Shown here piece by piece: positions 32,701 through 47,700 of a stretch of 64,000 nt of DNA. A model generated the notes under the pieces. It ran no database searches. It was not told the DNA's origin and saw only the letters and a list, made by a program, of their open reading frames with translations. The position numbers and the translations under genes are program-made. This DNA comes from Diprion similis. Its lineage: Eukaryota; Arthropoda; Insecta; Hymenoptera; Diprionidae. Positions within the stretch are counted from its first letter, which is position 1. The number at the start of each line of letters is the position of its first letter. The DNA lies in the NCBI RefSeq assembly GCF_021155765.1, contig NC_060110.1, positions 4,588,001 through 4,652,000 of the forward strand, in the 5' to 3' direction.

Positions 32701-35700
32701 GCACCTGAAGTGTTTTTATTTGTCCCTCATATTGTGCAATGAGATCACTCTTTTCGTTTTCCTTGAGCTGCAGTGTCTTTTGCATTTCTTCTAATTGCTG
32801 CCCAAGTTTTCGCAGTTCTAGAACAATCCAGTAGAGAAAAGATCAAAATAGTTTTCAATCAAATGGTAGATTATTAAAAGTTTCCGGTCTAATTATTAAT
32901 AGGTTCAAATGAATCAACATCCCTCATTAGCATGAAAAATGAATTGAAAGAAATTCGTTACGCGTAAACGTTACCAAATCTAACCAAGAATTTGATATTC
33001 ACCTTCTGAGGCACTTTCATCTTGTCTTACAGTGGAAGACAATTCGCTGCGAAGTTTGGTCAATTCCTCTTCGGCTTCAAATAGTTTAATGCTCTCTTGT
33101 TCAAGTTGAACAACTCTTTCCCGTTCTTCCGAAAGCTTGAGCTCAAGTTCTTTGATTTTATTTTCGTTCAAAGAATTCGCAACCTAATAAAGAATCATTT
33201 GGATTACATGAAAAATATTATTCCGATGCTACAGTATATCTTATAGTGCAAGAGATATGTATCCTAAAATCTCTCGAACCACTCAATCGATTCCTATAAC
33301 TTTTTTTTTCTACCATGCAGTTTTTTTTTGAAGAATGGTTTTAGTATATATATTATGATATATACGCTAGTATTATACTAATTTGTAAAACTACTGTAAT
33401 AATAATACAAATGTAAAACAATATAAATACTTGTAAACAAAATGAAAAAAATTCCTGGGATACTCACATTCTGTGTAGTTTTTTCCTCCTAAAAATAAAA
33501 CGTGAATTATCGATCAGCCAAATGTTACACGAAAATTTTATAAATATGCGTATTAAGGGACAAAAATTATCTTGGTCTCTTATTTTGTGACATTAAGTTA
33601 ATGAACTGTAAAATGTGCAACAAAAATCGGTTTTATAATTACATTAAAACCCAACTAGTCTAGTATGAAGACTAGGGAGATAAAAAATTGAGAAAAAATC
33701 CTGTGAGTTAATTGAGCGTCATGGTGTGTAATATCGCTAATGCATAATAGCAATTTTTACCTGAATAGTATCCTTGTTAACTGATTCCTCTTCAAACCGA
33801 AACAATAAATCTTCGCATTTTCTGCGCTCTTCTTCCAGTTGCGTTACTAGTATATTTTTTTCGTCTAATAATTGGGCTAGTGCTTGCTCCGCATCTTGAA
33901 TTTTCTTTTCCATGTCTTCCCTATACTGAAATTTATAGAATTTCATCGAAGAGCTTCCGATAGATTGTTCATTCGGTTCGAAAATGTTGGATCAACTTCT
34001 TGAAGTGAACTTCGATGATAAGGTAGATGTATCATTATTTTTCAAACAATTGAGTATCAAAAAGTAACATTTGATATCTTATATCGTAGGGTATATTTTT
34101 GTAATGAATACGATAATTAAACAAATTTTCAGTGTTAAAAACGAACTAAACATATGACAAATATGGCCAAAAATGGTGCAGTAGTTACAAACGATACTCT
34201 GTCGTAGAGATTGAGCAATGTGATTTGGAGTCAAGCTTACAACAACTTGTCAAAGCCAAATCATAAATCATCAAATTTAAGTAGTAATTGCATGTTCGAC
34301 AGCAGTTCACTCTATACTGCAAAAACTTAACAAGCTACCCATTTTGCTTGAAAAAAATGTGTCATCTTGAAATTGTGCCACATTACCAAACATGCATGTA
34401 AATATTTATTTGAAAAAGCTTATTGAATTTTGAAGCATCAGTTCAAAGGCACTAGGCAGAATAATTTTCTTTTCCATTTCTGATCTGTAAAATACAAAGC
34501 TTAAGGTAGTTACAGAAGTGAAAAAAAAAATTACTCTCATATTTCAAACTTCAAAATACTTTTGTAAACATGGGAATGGATGGGCTGTTAATTTTTGTGT
34601 ACAATATAATAGTATACCTTTTCATATTCCTGTTTCATCAATAGCATCGCATGCTCTGCTTGGTCGGCTTGATTTGCAGCTCTGGTTACTCGTTGGCGTT
34701 CCAAATCTCTTTCCTTGTGAAGATGTTCGATCTCTATCTGTTTGTCTTTCAGCATTTCCTATAAATAGAAGTAATTGACTGTACAGAATGTTACTATTAT
34801 TGCACTGACGGTGAACAAAAATTATCGAGTCAAGCCCTGCCTCACAGTCGTTATTACAGTTTCGAGCACTAATTTTGTGTACCTCGTTCACTGAAAAATG
34901 TGTCATTATTGATACCACAATTGAACCGGTAGTAGCAAGTCACGCTGGTAGTGAAGATTATTGGATACATACAAATTTTTTTTTCCGTAACTCTATTCTT
35001 TTTTATTTCATTTGTGAATTTTTTCATTGGTTCGTTGTGGCTTGCAGAATTCATTCGTTAATTCCTCATTTTATTTCTTTTCGTTTCAAGTCTTGTTTAC
35101 GTGGACATTGTAAGGTCTCGTTTGTTTCAATATCCATTTTTGGATGCTCTTACATTTAGGGAATTGTTCGATAAAATTGTTTTTACATAATTTGGAATAA
35201 CATAGAAACTTTTTCTCGTGTTTATCATATCGTTGTCCACAGCGTTTCCATGATTCTTTCTTATTCTTGTATCAGTGTTCATCTTTGTCGATGAAGTCAG
35301 TGAGTCAAACAATTCATCGTTTTTGGACTTAAGGGGGTGCCCTAATCGATTTTGATGTTAACGTATATATATAATAATATCTCCAAATATCGAAGTCCGC
35401 GAATCTCAAACGCAAAAATGGGCTTAACAATTCTATTCTATGCGCAATTCTGAACAAAAACACTCTAATGAACAGTGCTGGATTTGGGATGTTTTCAAAG
35501 GGTGGCAAGACCTAAGGCTGCCGCCCACTACCACGAACTTAAACTAATTGTCAATTTAATTTTCTTTCTTAAGAACTGAAAATTCATTCAGGTATTTCAT
35601 AAAAGCAATGCCAATTGGAAAAAGGCATCTTGCGTTGTTCGGAATCATTACGACATGATAACAGGTCAAACCTCTTCTTGCGTTCTGGTCACGAGTTGAC

Positions 35701-38700
35701 ACGTTAATATATATATTTCCTTGGTTTTTTAGAGTTTTCGGAGATTTTCATTTGCTTTCTGACAAATGATACGTGAAACTCTTGTTTCAATTTTCCACAT
35801 ATCGTGCATTCACTAATCTTTGGAACTCGATATTTGAAAAGATTATTCGTTTACTTACCAGCTTTGCACCCTTTCCAAATAAGTCCATTTAACTTAGCTT
35901 CATATATGCAACAAAATTTTTGCTATGAAAGCTCCAATGAAACTAGATTAGAGCAGGTTTGTATGGATCATGTTTTTTTCTAAATTCGACACGAATAATC
36001 AAATTCGAAGGGGCTATTCTTGTTCTTGTATTTTCTTCACAATCTCATTTCATCGACCATGTTTCATTTCCATCCGGTGATCATATCTGTTATGCAACAA
36101 ATTCACTAGGATTGTACGATAAAAGCGCAACATGTTTTCGGACTGTACTTGCCGGGAGTCAATAAGGTAACAGAGCCGACGAAACAGCTAAGTTTAATCA
36201 CCACTGAAGACTTATATTGCAAAACAATATCTCAAGAATATCTAAATAAGTCGCGCGACCATTCATAATCGATCTTTCAATTCGAAATTACTGTCAGACT
36301 CCTGCATAGTCTTGATTGCGTTGCAACCTTTATTGCAACTCCACGTGTTTATCTACTGAAGCTGTTTGTGGCTACAGACTCAATTGTGGAATCAATATTG
36401 GCACATTATTCTTAAAATTACGAGGGATGAGGGTTTAGTTAAGATTTTTTATATCAAGTCTATGACATTGGTCGCATTACTCCTGATGTTGGGCCATCAT
36501 TTTGGCCCCCATTGTTTTCAGGTTCAAAAACATGAGGCTCTTGAACATTAGAATATCTCCACAATATCCATGATATAATAATCCAGAAGTAACTTAAATC
36601 TAAATAGCGGCCCATCAACTAAGTAAACCATGAATCTATGTACTTGCAGTATTACTGAGAGCCGTTAATTGCTCTTATCCAAATAATATACTTGTGACAT
36701 TGGATTTCAAGAAGGTTACTAGTGTCAGAGAGTCCTCAGAGTACGACCCCGAATGACGATGAAGACTCCTGACGTCGAATAAAAAGTAGCAACCAACCAC
36801 GGCGAAGCCCTGAAGAAATGCGAAAAATGCATGCGGAGCGAAGGAAAAGGGATTTTCGCTCCATGAAAATAAATAACCATATACCGTATAATCTTTTTGG
36901 TAAAGATTTGTCTTCTATTAGGTCTGTTCATGGTGTAGGTATATACAGAAGATTAGGTTCCTCCGAAAGTCAATACGACCGTTTATACCTCAGATGATCG
37001 GATAAGGGTAAAAAACAGAAACAGATTACAGTATCATTTTAAAGTTGTTTCTAAATAATTCATTTTATAATTCAGGTACACATATAGCATTCCTGATCCA
37101 ACGGGGAAAATTGGGAGAATAAATAGGAGTTTTGTGTTTTTTTTTTTTTTCCTCGCCGTGATTCGTCGCCGAATTTTATTGTCCTTGGAACTAGAACGTC
37201 TTTGCTCTTCTCGAATTGTGATAAAAGAGTTAACGAAATATCTCGTATAGCGTGTATGATAGAAGAGAGTGAACTCGTGAAAACCATCTCACAAAAGTAT
37301 CTTATTTCTCTGATACATGGTATAACCGTAGTCGCTTGAAAAATAGAAAGATTACAGAAGAGCGGACTCTTCAATTGATGGATTAGAGAAGGACTCGTGA
37401 TTTGTCACTACCTGCACTATTTACGAAAGTCTACGATTTTGAAACCAGGCATTTTCCGTAGTGGAATTCGTCGAATCTATCTAAATAACATGCATTTTCT
37501 ATAGAATCAAAAAGAAACACACCAATAACGTTTTATTAAACATGAATAGTAAGTACATGCAAGAGTAACACGACACAATATTAATTCAGTGTACAGATGA
37601 AAGTAAGACAGAGCACTAAATACTGGCAAACAAATTTTTTGAAAAGTATACCTGCTACTCACCATTTACTTTGAAAAATAGATAATTACAGTAAAAAGCG
37701 TCAAATATTTTGTACTTATACAAGTATTTAACTAAGTACGATGTATTTTGATCAATTATATAACGGAAGCTGTTACATCAAATTCCCAATGACCAGATAC
37801 TTCAATTGTGATTTTGCGAGAACGGAAGACTTGTAATATTTCTTGGCAATTAGGGCTAAGCGATATTTCGGTGCAAAGAAATTTTTTCAATAATTTTCTT
37901 AAAAAATATTTCGATATCAAAATCGGCTTTCAATGTCGACACCGAAATACTGAAACGCAAGTCTCTATTACCGCGACCGTAATATCGCCATGCAAATTTC
38001 AAAGAACCAAAAAAATTTTCAACATGAGTGAAGAAATTACAAAAATATGGACTGTGCTTTTCAAAAGTTGAAACAGCTTTCATGGATCTCAAAATTTCTC
38101 GAGAAGTTTCAAAATTACGTATACCATCAAACATATCGCATTCTTACATGCTTTTTTCTACGGCTGCTAGCGATTTTTTAAATGTTTCATGGATTATGAA
38201 ATTTTGTAATCGTAGAGCACATCTCAAGGTTGTAAACAAATAGAAGATTTTCCTTTGAAATGTTCTTATCACTATACAATTATTTGAATACATATAAATA
38301 TTATTTAACGCTGGACTTGGAATGTTGTGATAAAATTATGCGTAATTTCAATCATTCTGCCGCAAGGGCCTGATCAAGGTCTCACCTGCACTGAGCTTCT
38401 GGCAGGCGTTGAAGTACGTAAGCCGGTTCTCTGTAAGTTCAGAAGTTACAAAACAATACATCATGCAGTATTAAATTGCCACCTTATTGTAACCAAAGTA
38501 ACAATAAGAAATGAGATAAAATTATTGATTCAGGCGTACAAAGAATCGAGTGGCTTTCGGTTATTAATTCATACAAAACAATCACACGAATTTTTTAATC
38601 ACCAAAAAGTCTAGCTAACACGAATATGGGACATTGCATTCTAATCTCACGAACGGCTAGCTCTGAACGTTCGTGATATTTTATATGATTGTTTAGTAAA

Positions 38701-41700
38701 CTAAGTTTAAATGGTAACCTCAAGTTTTTTGAGATTTTTTCCACAAACTTTCATTCTTTATTATGCTTAGAAGGTGAAAATTGTTGTTTTGAAGAGATCT
38801 CAAGAAAAGTCTTAAAAATCTGCGATTTTCTACAGAAATTTTAAAGCCACGAAAGCAGGCAGACATGTTCTGTGTGTTTAGACGCTTTTTTTTAAATATT
38901 CACTTTCGAGAAATTCCAAAAAATTAGATACTAAAACATTACTAAAACATTTTGGAAGACTCAAACCGAATTCAATCAACGTTTTTTCGATGTTATTGAA
39001 ATCAGCACTTCGTTGTCTTAACCACACAGAAAGCGCAATTTATAATTTCTGCAAAACTTTTCATTTTTTTCTGAAAGTGTCCATTTTAAAAAAGCGTTGA
39101 AACGGTAAAGAAAATCTACCCATTGCTTTAAACAATGTCTACGGGACTGTACTTTGTTGAGAATATCCCAAGAATGTTGAAAACTAAACGTTTTTCATGT
39201 TTCAAAAATAATAAAAAACAAAAATTAGCGGATTAGTAAAATCAGAAAAAAAAATCTTGAACCCATTCTGAGTCAGACTGAGAAGTTTGTCAATTTGGCG
39301 TTAAAAATCTCGCATAAATAAATCTGTGGATACGTCAAACACTTAAATTTTGGAATATACGAAAGGAATTATTACACTCAAACACAGGGTAAATAATTAC
39401 ATATATATCTACATAACGGATGGAGAAATATAAAAGAACAAAAAAGTTTCACAAACAAGCAGATGAACCCTTGCGTCACTCTCTACTCCGGGATCGAATT
39501 TCTTACCCTAGTTGAGGCTGCTGCACTTTTAGAAACGGTACTAGCGTGAGTACTGGAAATACTAGAAGTGGATAGCAAAGATTCTCTGGATCCCATCTTT
39601 CTCAGGGCCATATTCAATGCAGCTCCAGTTGGTTTATGCACAATGCATGTCGATGATCTCTTGCTCGACGGCGAACGACTTACTTTGTGAATTGGAGCGA
39701 AGAGGCCGTGTTTCGGACGACATTCAAAATACCTATTAAAGTCATTGAAATTCATATAATCTGATTCTAGATAAAAAAAAAATAGTTTTTCTAATATAAT
39801 ATAATCCTTGCATAAACTATTCTTCAGTAAAAAAGAATGCGTGTACAGAGGATTTGAGAAATTCAACGAAGTATTTTTTATGTCCTAGCAATTGGCGATC
39901 TCAAAATCCTATGAGTAGCGTTTCAGGATCAAATGACGTTTGACCTAAGAGTACTTTGTTTAAATAATACTAGAAAAATTAGTTCTTCTTTTTTTTTTTT
40001 TTTTTTTTAAGTAATTACGTGGACAAAGCAATCCTATGGGATCATAAAGCGTTTTGGGGAATACTTTTAATTAGTATAAGGTCTCCGGAATGGCCTTTAA
40101 TGTAATAGTTATCACCATTTCATTCGTCTAACATAAGCCTGTATTTTTCTAACAATAAAGTATATTTTTTTAATAATTAAGAATTTGGCCATCTCTGACC
40201 CGTAAACAATTCATACACATCCAAGTCGTTAATGGATTGATTGGAAAAGGATGAACTTATACTATGTATTTCGGTGATCCAGTCGTTAATTACAGCACGA
40301 CTGACATTTTCAATGAACAATGATTTTCAAACGAATTTTATTACGTCTTATAGAAATAAAAATTATAGTCTAACGTTAAGCTCTTGAACGTCAACACTTC
40401 TAGTCATCTCTTAATTACTATCTTTTGTTATGGTGTCCCTTTGTAAGACGTGACATGTTTTGAGTAATGATTAAATTTTTATAAACAAATGTTTTACTAC
40501 TCTTAGGCTAGATAGATGGACATCAGCAAAATACTTTGAGATCGCCAAGCAACTGATAAAAAAAAGGCAATTTTCAAAAGGACAATATAATTTGGGAAGT
40601 ACAGAAAGAATATTTCAAAATGGCACCTTTTTTCACCAACTGATCCGTCATTTTTTCCAACCGGATCATCTAATTCAATACCGCACCATTCTCCGTTGGC
40701 GAATTCAGTTGTTCCCATAAATCTTAAAATACCAGCTTTGCTACCTTGACTGGAAGACACAATTACTCGTTCTCCTAATCTTAATTCTCTATGTGAGACC
40801 GACGACAGGCTTGTTGTGGAAGTGTCTGTACAATTACGTTATAACAATTATATCACAATATAATACCAAATTATACAAGACAGTAAAGAACTTAGATATG
40901 TTAACAACGAAGTGCATAATTACATTTTGTGCATAAAGACTTGAAGAAAATTAATAGCTAATGTATTAAACAAATAACATCTGCAAGCAATAACTGCGGT
41001 GAAAAACTTCTCAATCATTTTGTAAATATTTGGATAAAAAGATTGTGCAATTTTTGCTAGTTTTTCGAATTTAAAGTCTTACTCAATGACGGCGATATCG
41101 ATTGGCTGAGGTTTCCTCTTGTACTTTCGGTTGGCGACGTTGGAGTTCTTTGTGTGGGAGATAACGCAGAAGGCGGTAAATCCGACAAAGGTCGTCTTGT
41201 CAGCCGGGTGAGCCGAGAGAAGACTCCTCTCTTGGGTTCGCATTGAAAATATCGTGAACCAGCAACAGATCCATCATTTTTTCCTGATTTAGAGATATTT
41301 GAATAAGACAATTTGTGCAGTAAAAAAAAAAAAAAAACAAAAAAAATAACTTCCATTTTTTGAAACTATAAAATTTTATTGCGAAAACTAAGGATTAAAT
41401 CGCTTTTCTCAGAATTTTTCTAATTCAAAAATTTTGTCAAAAAAAAAATGGAGTATTAAGTAAATTCTGATTTCATTGGGAATCCGTGTGTTCAGATCGT
41501 GGCAACATCGATTTTGAACAGTTTAGAAACAGGAATATCGAATTCTAATCATCGGTCCAAGTGATTCTTCCCCACAAACAAGTGATTTAGTATTTAGTTG
41601 TGATAATTTAGTCGCCTAATTTGGCTGTAAGAAATTAAAAATCCCTCTACCAAAACGTAGTTTAGGATACTACGAGGTACTTATCGACTAAATTTTCTCA

Positions 41701-44700
41701 GAAGGATTTCTCCAACATAATTCAATCAATTCAAGTGATGGAATCGATATTTTACAAACGTAAATACGTAAAATTTATAGGTTGATCAATTTTTGGCGGA
41801 TCACTTTTCAAGAGCACATATATTGTAAGAAACTCTATTTTTTTCTATAGTTTCGTCTCCTTCCACTCCGCGGTTTTACTACTCACCAATTGGCTCATCG
41901 AGTACGATTCCAGCCCAGTCTCCTGGGGCAAATTGAGTCTCTCCAATGTAAGCAATTAAACCAGGTTTCGTACCGCCGACCCAAACTCGATCGCCAATTA
42001 TAAAGCTGTCCGTGTCCTCTGTCAAGATGACACTTGTATCTGTCCAAATCAAGGATTCGTTATAACACCTTTACCATTGTTTGTTTCAAAATGCCTTGAA
42101 TCACTGATATAATCGTGTGTAGCGGCGTAAATCTTCGTTGTGTAAAACAAGGAACCCTGACCTCAAATAAGGAGTTCCAAACGTGGTAAGAATGATCGAG
42201 ACACTAATAACGAAATATGACGAGACTTACAATTGCAATTGTATTTAAAAAATCGTTCGAAAAACGGTCGATATACCTAATTCATTTGTAAAAAGGACAA
42301 TATATGCAATATCGCACATTATACTATGTAACTGAAAGATTTATATGTACACACGAGGACATTAATTCACACTTTCGGCCGAGTTGATTGCGTTGGTAAT
42401 GCAGATTTGGCATGCCGTGCCACCGTCGGCCGGCCGATACGGACTGAATCTTCGTTACCGACGTAATTGACTTAGCCGAGAAACGAACCGTGTCTGAATT
42501 AATGTCGACTTGTGTACAGTATGATAATCTAAAAGAGATGAAATAGAGTTTTTACTAACACCGGCAACAAAAATATACCATGCAGCTATCTACATATATA
42601 TACAATATACGAAGAATGAAATCCCATACACTGTGAAATGTGAATTAAAATAATCATGCAACCTACCTGAGTCTCGACGTGATCCCGTCTCACTAAGACG
42701 GCGACCGTGCGTCTCCCATAGGTGCTCCATGGAGTTTTCTGTACCATGCAACATATACAACAAATCACACTGAAGAGCATTCAAAAAATTAACTACAACG
42801 CATTAAAGAAACCGTGCAGAGTTACGAGGCGTCAGATTGTTTCAATTGGAACAGTATTGTTTTTCAGGATCAAAATCTAAACATTAATTTTTCCCGTACA
42901 TAGTATCCTCCCGAAGTATTGGCGTCTGAACTCCATGGGTATTGAAAATCTGAATAATCCTATTTAGAATAGAATTTGAAATTCATTCAATCAGCTTCAA
43001 ATTCTATCCTAATTATACTATTCGGATTTTCCACCACCATAGAGTTGAAACGCTAATGAGATTTTTATCTCAAGTTCAATTCGTGTCTCACAGCATGTGA
43101 CTTTGCCTATTTACGTGACGTGTAAAAAAACATGTTCATTCAAGTATCGCCTCGGAATTTTTGAAAATAATCGTATGTACGCTCTTACAAGGATGTAATC
43201 AAGGTATTACATGATTATTTTGAAAAATTTCGCAAAGAGACAGATATCAGTAGATATACTTTTTCACATACACGTTGTTTAAAATGAAAGAGATAGTAAC
43301 GTGGAACGAGGAACCCTTTGTACGTAAGCGAAGAATCCTTCACCTCTTGAAGATTTTTACTTCGTGAAAAACTAAAATTTAGACTTCATTCCGGACAATA
43401 AAAATATTGCCCCAATCTGAAACGGTCTGTTGAGACATGTTCGAAAATTTGAAAAGTTTAGGTAAATTGTACAAACGTAGTGAATTATTTCATGTGAGGT
43501 TTGTTGTACCAATCAAGCATTTTGCTCTGATTATCTCACATTTTGCTATGCCTTCATCAAATTACGCAGTTTCTGTTTTTATAACTTTATCAATAAAAAA
43601 AAAAAAAGTGGTCGAAGGCAAAAGGTCACAAGGTTCATACATTTCTAAATATTGTTTCGCGACGTTTTTAAATTGAAATACTTCATTACCTTAATATCGA
43701 AATTTCATCAACGCATATATAAAAGTACATGTCGAATTTCGAGTTTTATATTAATGTTTTTACATTTTTTACATTTTGTAATTATTGAAACGTTTTTTTT
43801 CGCCGAGGTCGAAACTTTTATTCAATAACAACACTGTGCCTCGAATTATAGCTGCTGTGATATTATCGTGATACACGGACGATACGGCAATAACATCGGT
43901 CGATGATGACGACGTTGTTGAAAAAAGCTTCGGGAAAATATGCAATAACACCTACACAGCCTTGAAATCTGTTTCAAGAAATGGTGTGTTAAAATAAACG
44001 AAGAAAATAATATTAAAACCGTAACATTACTCTAATTAGAGATTCTGCGATACCATTATATATAATTATAATTAATTCTATTATACCCACAACGAAATAT
44101 GTAAAACACACTTCGGCTTAGACGTAAACAAAAAATTAAACTGTATTTCGCACTCACCGTAAGAAAAAAACAACAGATTATTGTGTAACGCTTTAATACA
44201 TTAATAGATTCAATCCCGTGCAGATACTTTATTATAAGCTTCAGGATCTGACAAATGAAACTCATGTTTATAAATTAATCGGATTTAGATTACAAAGAAA
44301 CTCATAAAAACAGGCCAAAAATTTTTAACACACCTATATGTTATTCACGCGGATATAATGAATTTTTTTTTGCCACAAAACAGAATTTTGCTGTTCTTTA
44401 AGAAGATACTATCGTCAGTCTTTACCGATAGAGTAAAATATAACTCACGTTAACTATTATCTGCAGAACTTACATGCATCATTGACGTAAAAATGTTATG
44501 GAACAATATTTTTGTTTCGATATTCGTGTTGGGTGTTTCATAGAGATCAAACAGTTAAAATAATGGATGTTTTACTCGGTTGATAAAGACGGACTGTAGC
44601 ATCCTGTTAATTTCAAAATCTACAATTTCTTCGTGCCACTGACGAAAGGAGGGCTATAAAAATTCTCACTAATTTACGATTAGTATAGGAAACGTATTAA

Positions 44701-47700
44701 CGAAGGAATGAGTAGGATATAACGATCGGCGTGGGAGATATGGAATTCCTGAAATGGTATCAGCGTCGAATCTACGTAATCCGCTCATCAAGATTTTATT
44801 AAATATTTATGATAATCGTAGGCGTTGGAATAGTAGGTCGACCTGTAGTTTGCTTGTTTATCTAAAGATGGCATCTACAACACAAGCGTTATATTCAACG
44901 TCATATAGTACGCATTATACTACGTAAATACTACGGATTATTAAAGTTCAAGTTAGCAGCTACAGTAGAGTTACTATTTAAAAGCACTACATTTCGTTAA
45001 ATTCGAATGAAGTTCTTATGGCATAATGACAAAATTGTTACTTTTAATCTTCACTGTCTCATTCTAATCTCACAAACTTGCATCTCGATCTAAGATAATT
45101 AAAGAAGTTGTACTAACATTACGGCTACCTGAATATAACGATAAAAAAATTCGTTCGTACAAAACAAATGTTTGTAATTTATCTCTAAATATTTCTCAAA
45201 TAAATTTAATGGTTTTTTTAAAAACAGTAGAGAGGTAAAAAAAAATTTCGAGTTACACGAATAACTTGAGAAACATTGATTTGTTAAACAAATTATACCC
45301 GAATATTTCAGCTTTGAAAATGGGTGATCTTTTCCGGCCAAAAATGATCTTAAAAAGTTGAAATCTCAAACATTTCAAATTTAATATATTTTGAAAGGAA
45401 TCAGATAATTGAATACGTCTGTGACATTCGGTAATGTGTCTATACACGATGTTAAACGAATCATCGCCATGGAATCCCTGACGACGAATATTGGGAACCA
45501 ATAGAGAATCAATGAATGATAATGACGATAATGCCAATGATGAAAGTATTATTGAATTTCTTTTCTGCTGTGATATGTGTAAGCTTGTACGGTAATCATT
45601 TATTTTCACCATGTTTAAATTGTTTTATCGTTTTTACACGTAGAAACGTTACATATTCTCACAAGTATGCGAGGAATTATTAATATTTATACACAAGAAT
45701 GTTAAACTACAGATTGAAATAACATCAAGGGCTCGAGTAGGTTTACAATTTCATCATTATTTGTTCCATGTGTCTACGAGACATGATAAGCCGAAAATCC
45801 TTTTCGTTTGCATGTTAATTCAGGCAAACATGGATATATTATGAATAAGTGACGTCAGAATGTAGGTCAAGAAGTAAATAAGCCACATTTGATGTTCAGG
45901 TCACATCACCATGCGTTTTAGCCAAGGTTCTTTTTTCATATTTTTTTTTATTACACAAAATTATTTATCTTTCGTAAAAAAATAATCTTTTGATCACTCA
46001 TTAACCGTGCATTGCTTCTCTTTACTAAATTATGAAAATCTGGTGTCCTCTTGGTGAAAAGAACTATGCATGGACAGACTGCGATCCACTCAAGGTAACT
46101 ACTTTTCTATCATGAGTGTTTTTTTTTTTGATATTCTGTAAACTCGTGCAACAAAATAGTAATCAATCCGCCCGTCCAATCGGCGTGCCAAGTTAAATGT
46201 CAACAATGTTTCGAGATTTCGAGGTTTCAACTTCGATAGTTTATGTTTATAATAAACAAAATGTGGAAAAAATTAATGACGAATGAATGATTTTTGGATA
46301 AAAACTTGGTTATTCGTCAAATTTAAGAATCGGCAAGTAAAGTTTGTGTATTTTTGTTACCAAATAGTTACTAAAAAAAAAAAAAGAAGAAAAAAATCCG
46401 ATTAGCTTGAGAAATTAAATGAGCAGAAAATTGCGCAAAGGTTTTATCTTATCATTTTGAAATATGTATATTTCGCAATAAATATTTAAATCGAAGGTGA
46501 CTAAGATATGTAACGAATAATATCCGTGTACCTACAGATGAAACGGAGGTGAGCTAAGCACTTTGCATATGTATATGTATATGCATTTAACGTGTGAGAA
46601 ACGAAAATGACAAGATGTAAAATATTGACAAGACAAATCGTTACCTCGAAAGCCGATATTCTAAAGTTATAATAAAACTTGTTTCGATAATAATTAATAA
46701 GCAGATGTTAACTAATTCTGTAAAAAGTCGCGAAGTCATAATAGCTGTGTGTAAATTGATCACGCGAAGATAAAAACAGATTAGATTAAACGAAAAGCGG
46801 TAAGACTATGAGAATTCGGTCAAGCTTATAATTAAGTCACATCGTTATCCGCGTCGAAAGACGATAGTCGAGAAAACTGCGAGATCGTTATTTTTCTTTT
46901 ACCTATAAAAGTTTTCAGTACACTTGTCTCCGCACAATAATTGAACGAAATTGAAAATGCGTCACCGGATTATAATCTGGGTGACCATGGTGGTATTATT
47001 ATAGCTGAAAGCATGCCGAGAGAATTATACAGTGTGCAAATAAGGCTGGAGGCGAGATGCGCCCAACACAAGTAACTTTCCGATCTCTGCGGATGCATCA
47101 TAATGCATCGCGTGCTGCACCGATTCGACCAACACGTAACTCGCAAGGCAACGCACAACCGTGACGTTTAACAAGCGAATGTCAGAACATCATCCATAAA
47201 CGGTACCGCCAATTATGATAGCTTCGATAAGACAAAAAGCACTATATAGAATATATAGAATATAGATACACAGGTACGTATATTTATATAATAAAGAAGA
47301 ATGATGAAGAAAAATGCAGCGGGAACGAAGGAGTACAAAAAGAATTTCAGACTAATGCAAAGTTATGAGGTCGGAGTAATTAACGTTTAAAGTGATTGAA
47401 TTTTGCAAAATAATAGCAATTTTTTGATTCTTGATTTAGTGTAGGTGATTGAATTTCAGACAATTATAAAATGGATAACTAACAATTTGTTTAAAAATAC
47501 ATCGATACACTGACTTTGCAAACTTTAAACCTCATGCAGTGGTAAATATTTAGGTTAATTAAACTTCACGACACGAATATATATAACACAAATATTGATA
47601 TGACAAGACATCTAGAAAAAATGAATTTAGAGAGATTTAATTATATTAACCGGTATTTTGTATATATAACTTATACTGAGAACCGTTAAAGCTGTAAAAT

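Noticed and set aside
36725..36931. Minus-strand frame in CLIP-190 intron with a GC-richer patch
   Set aside because: I considered a retroelement fragment, but no reverse transcriptase or integrase motif is visible.
39989..40009. Long T tract in a CLIP-190 intron
   Set aside because: Simple homopolymer without a clear retroposed body or target duplication next to it.
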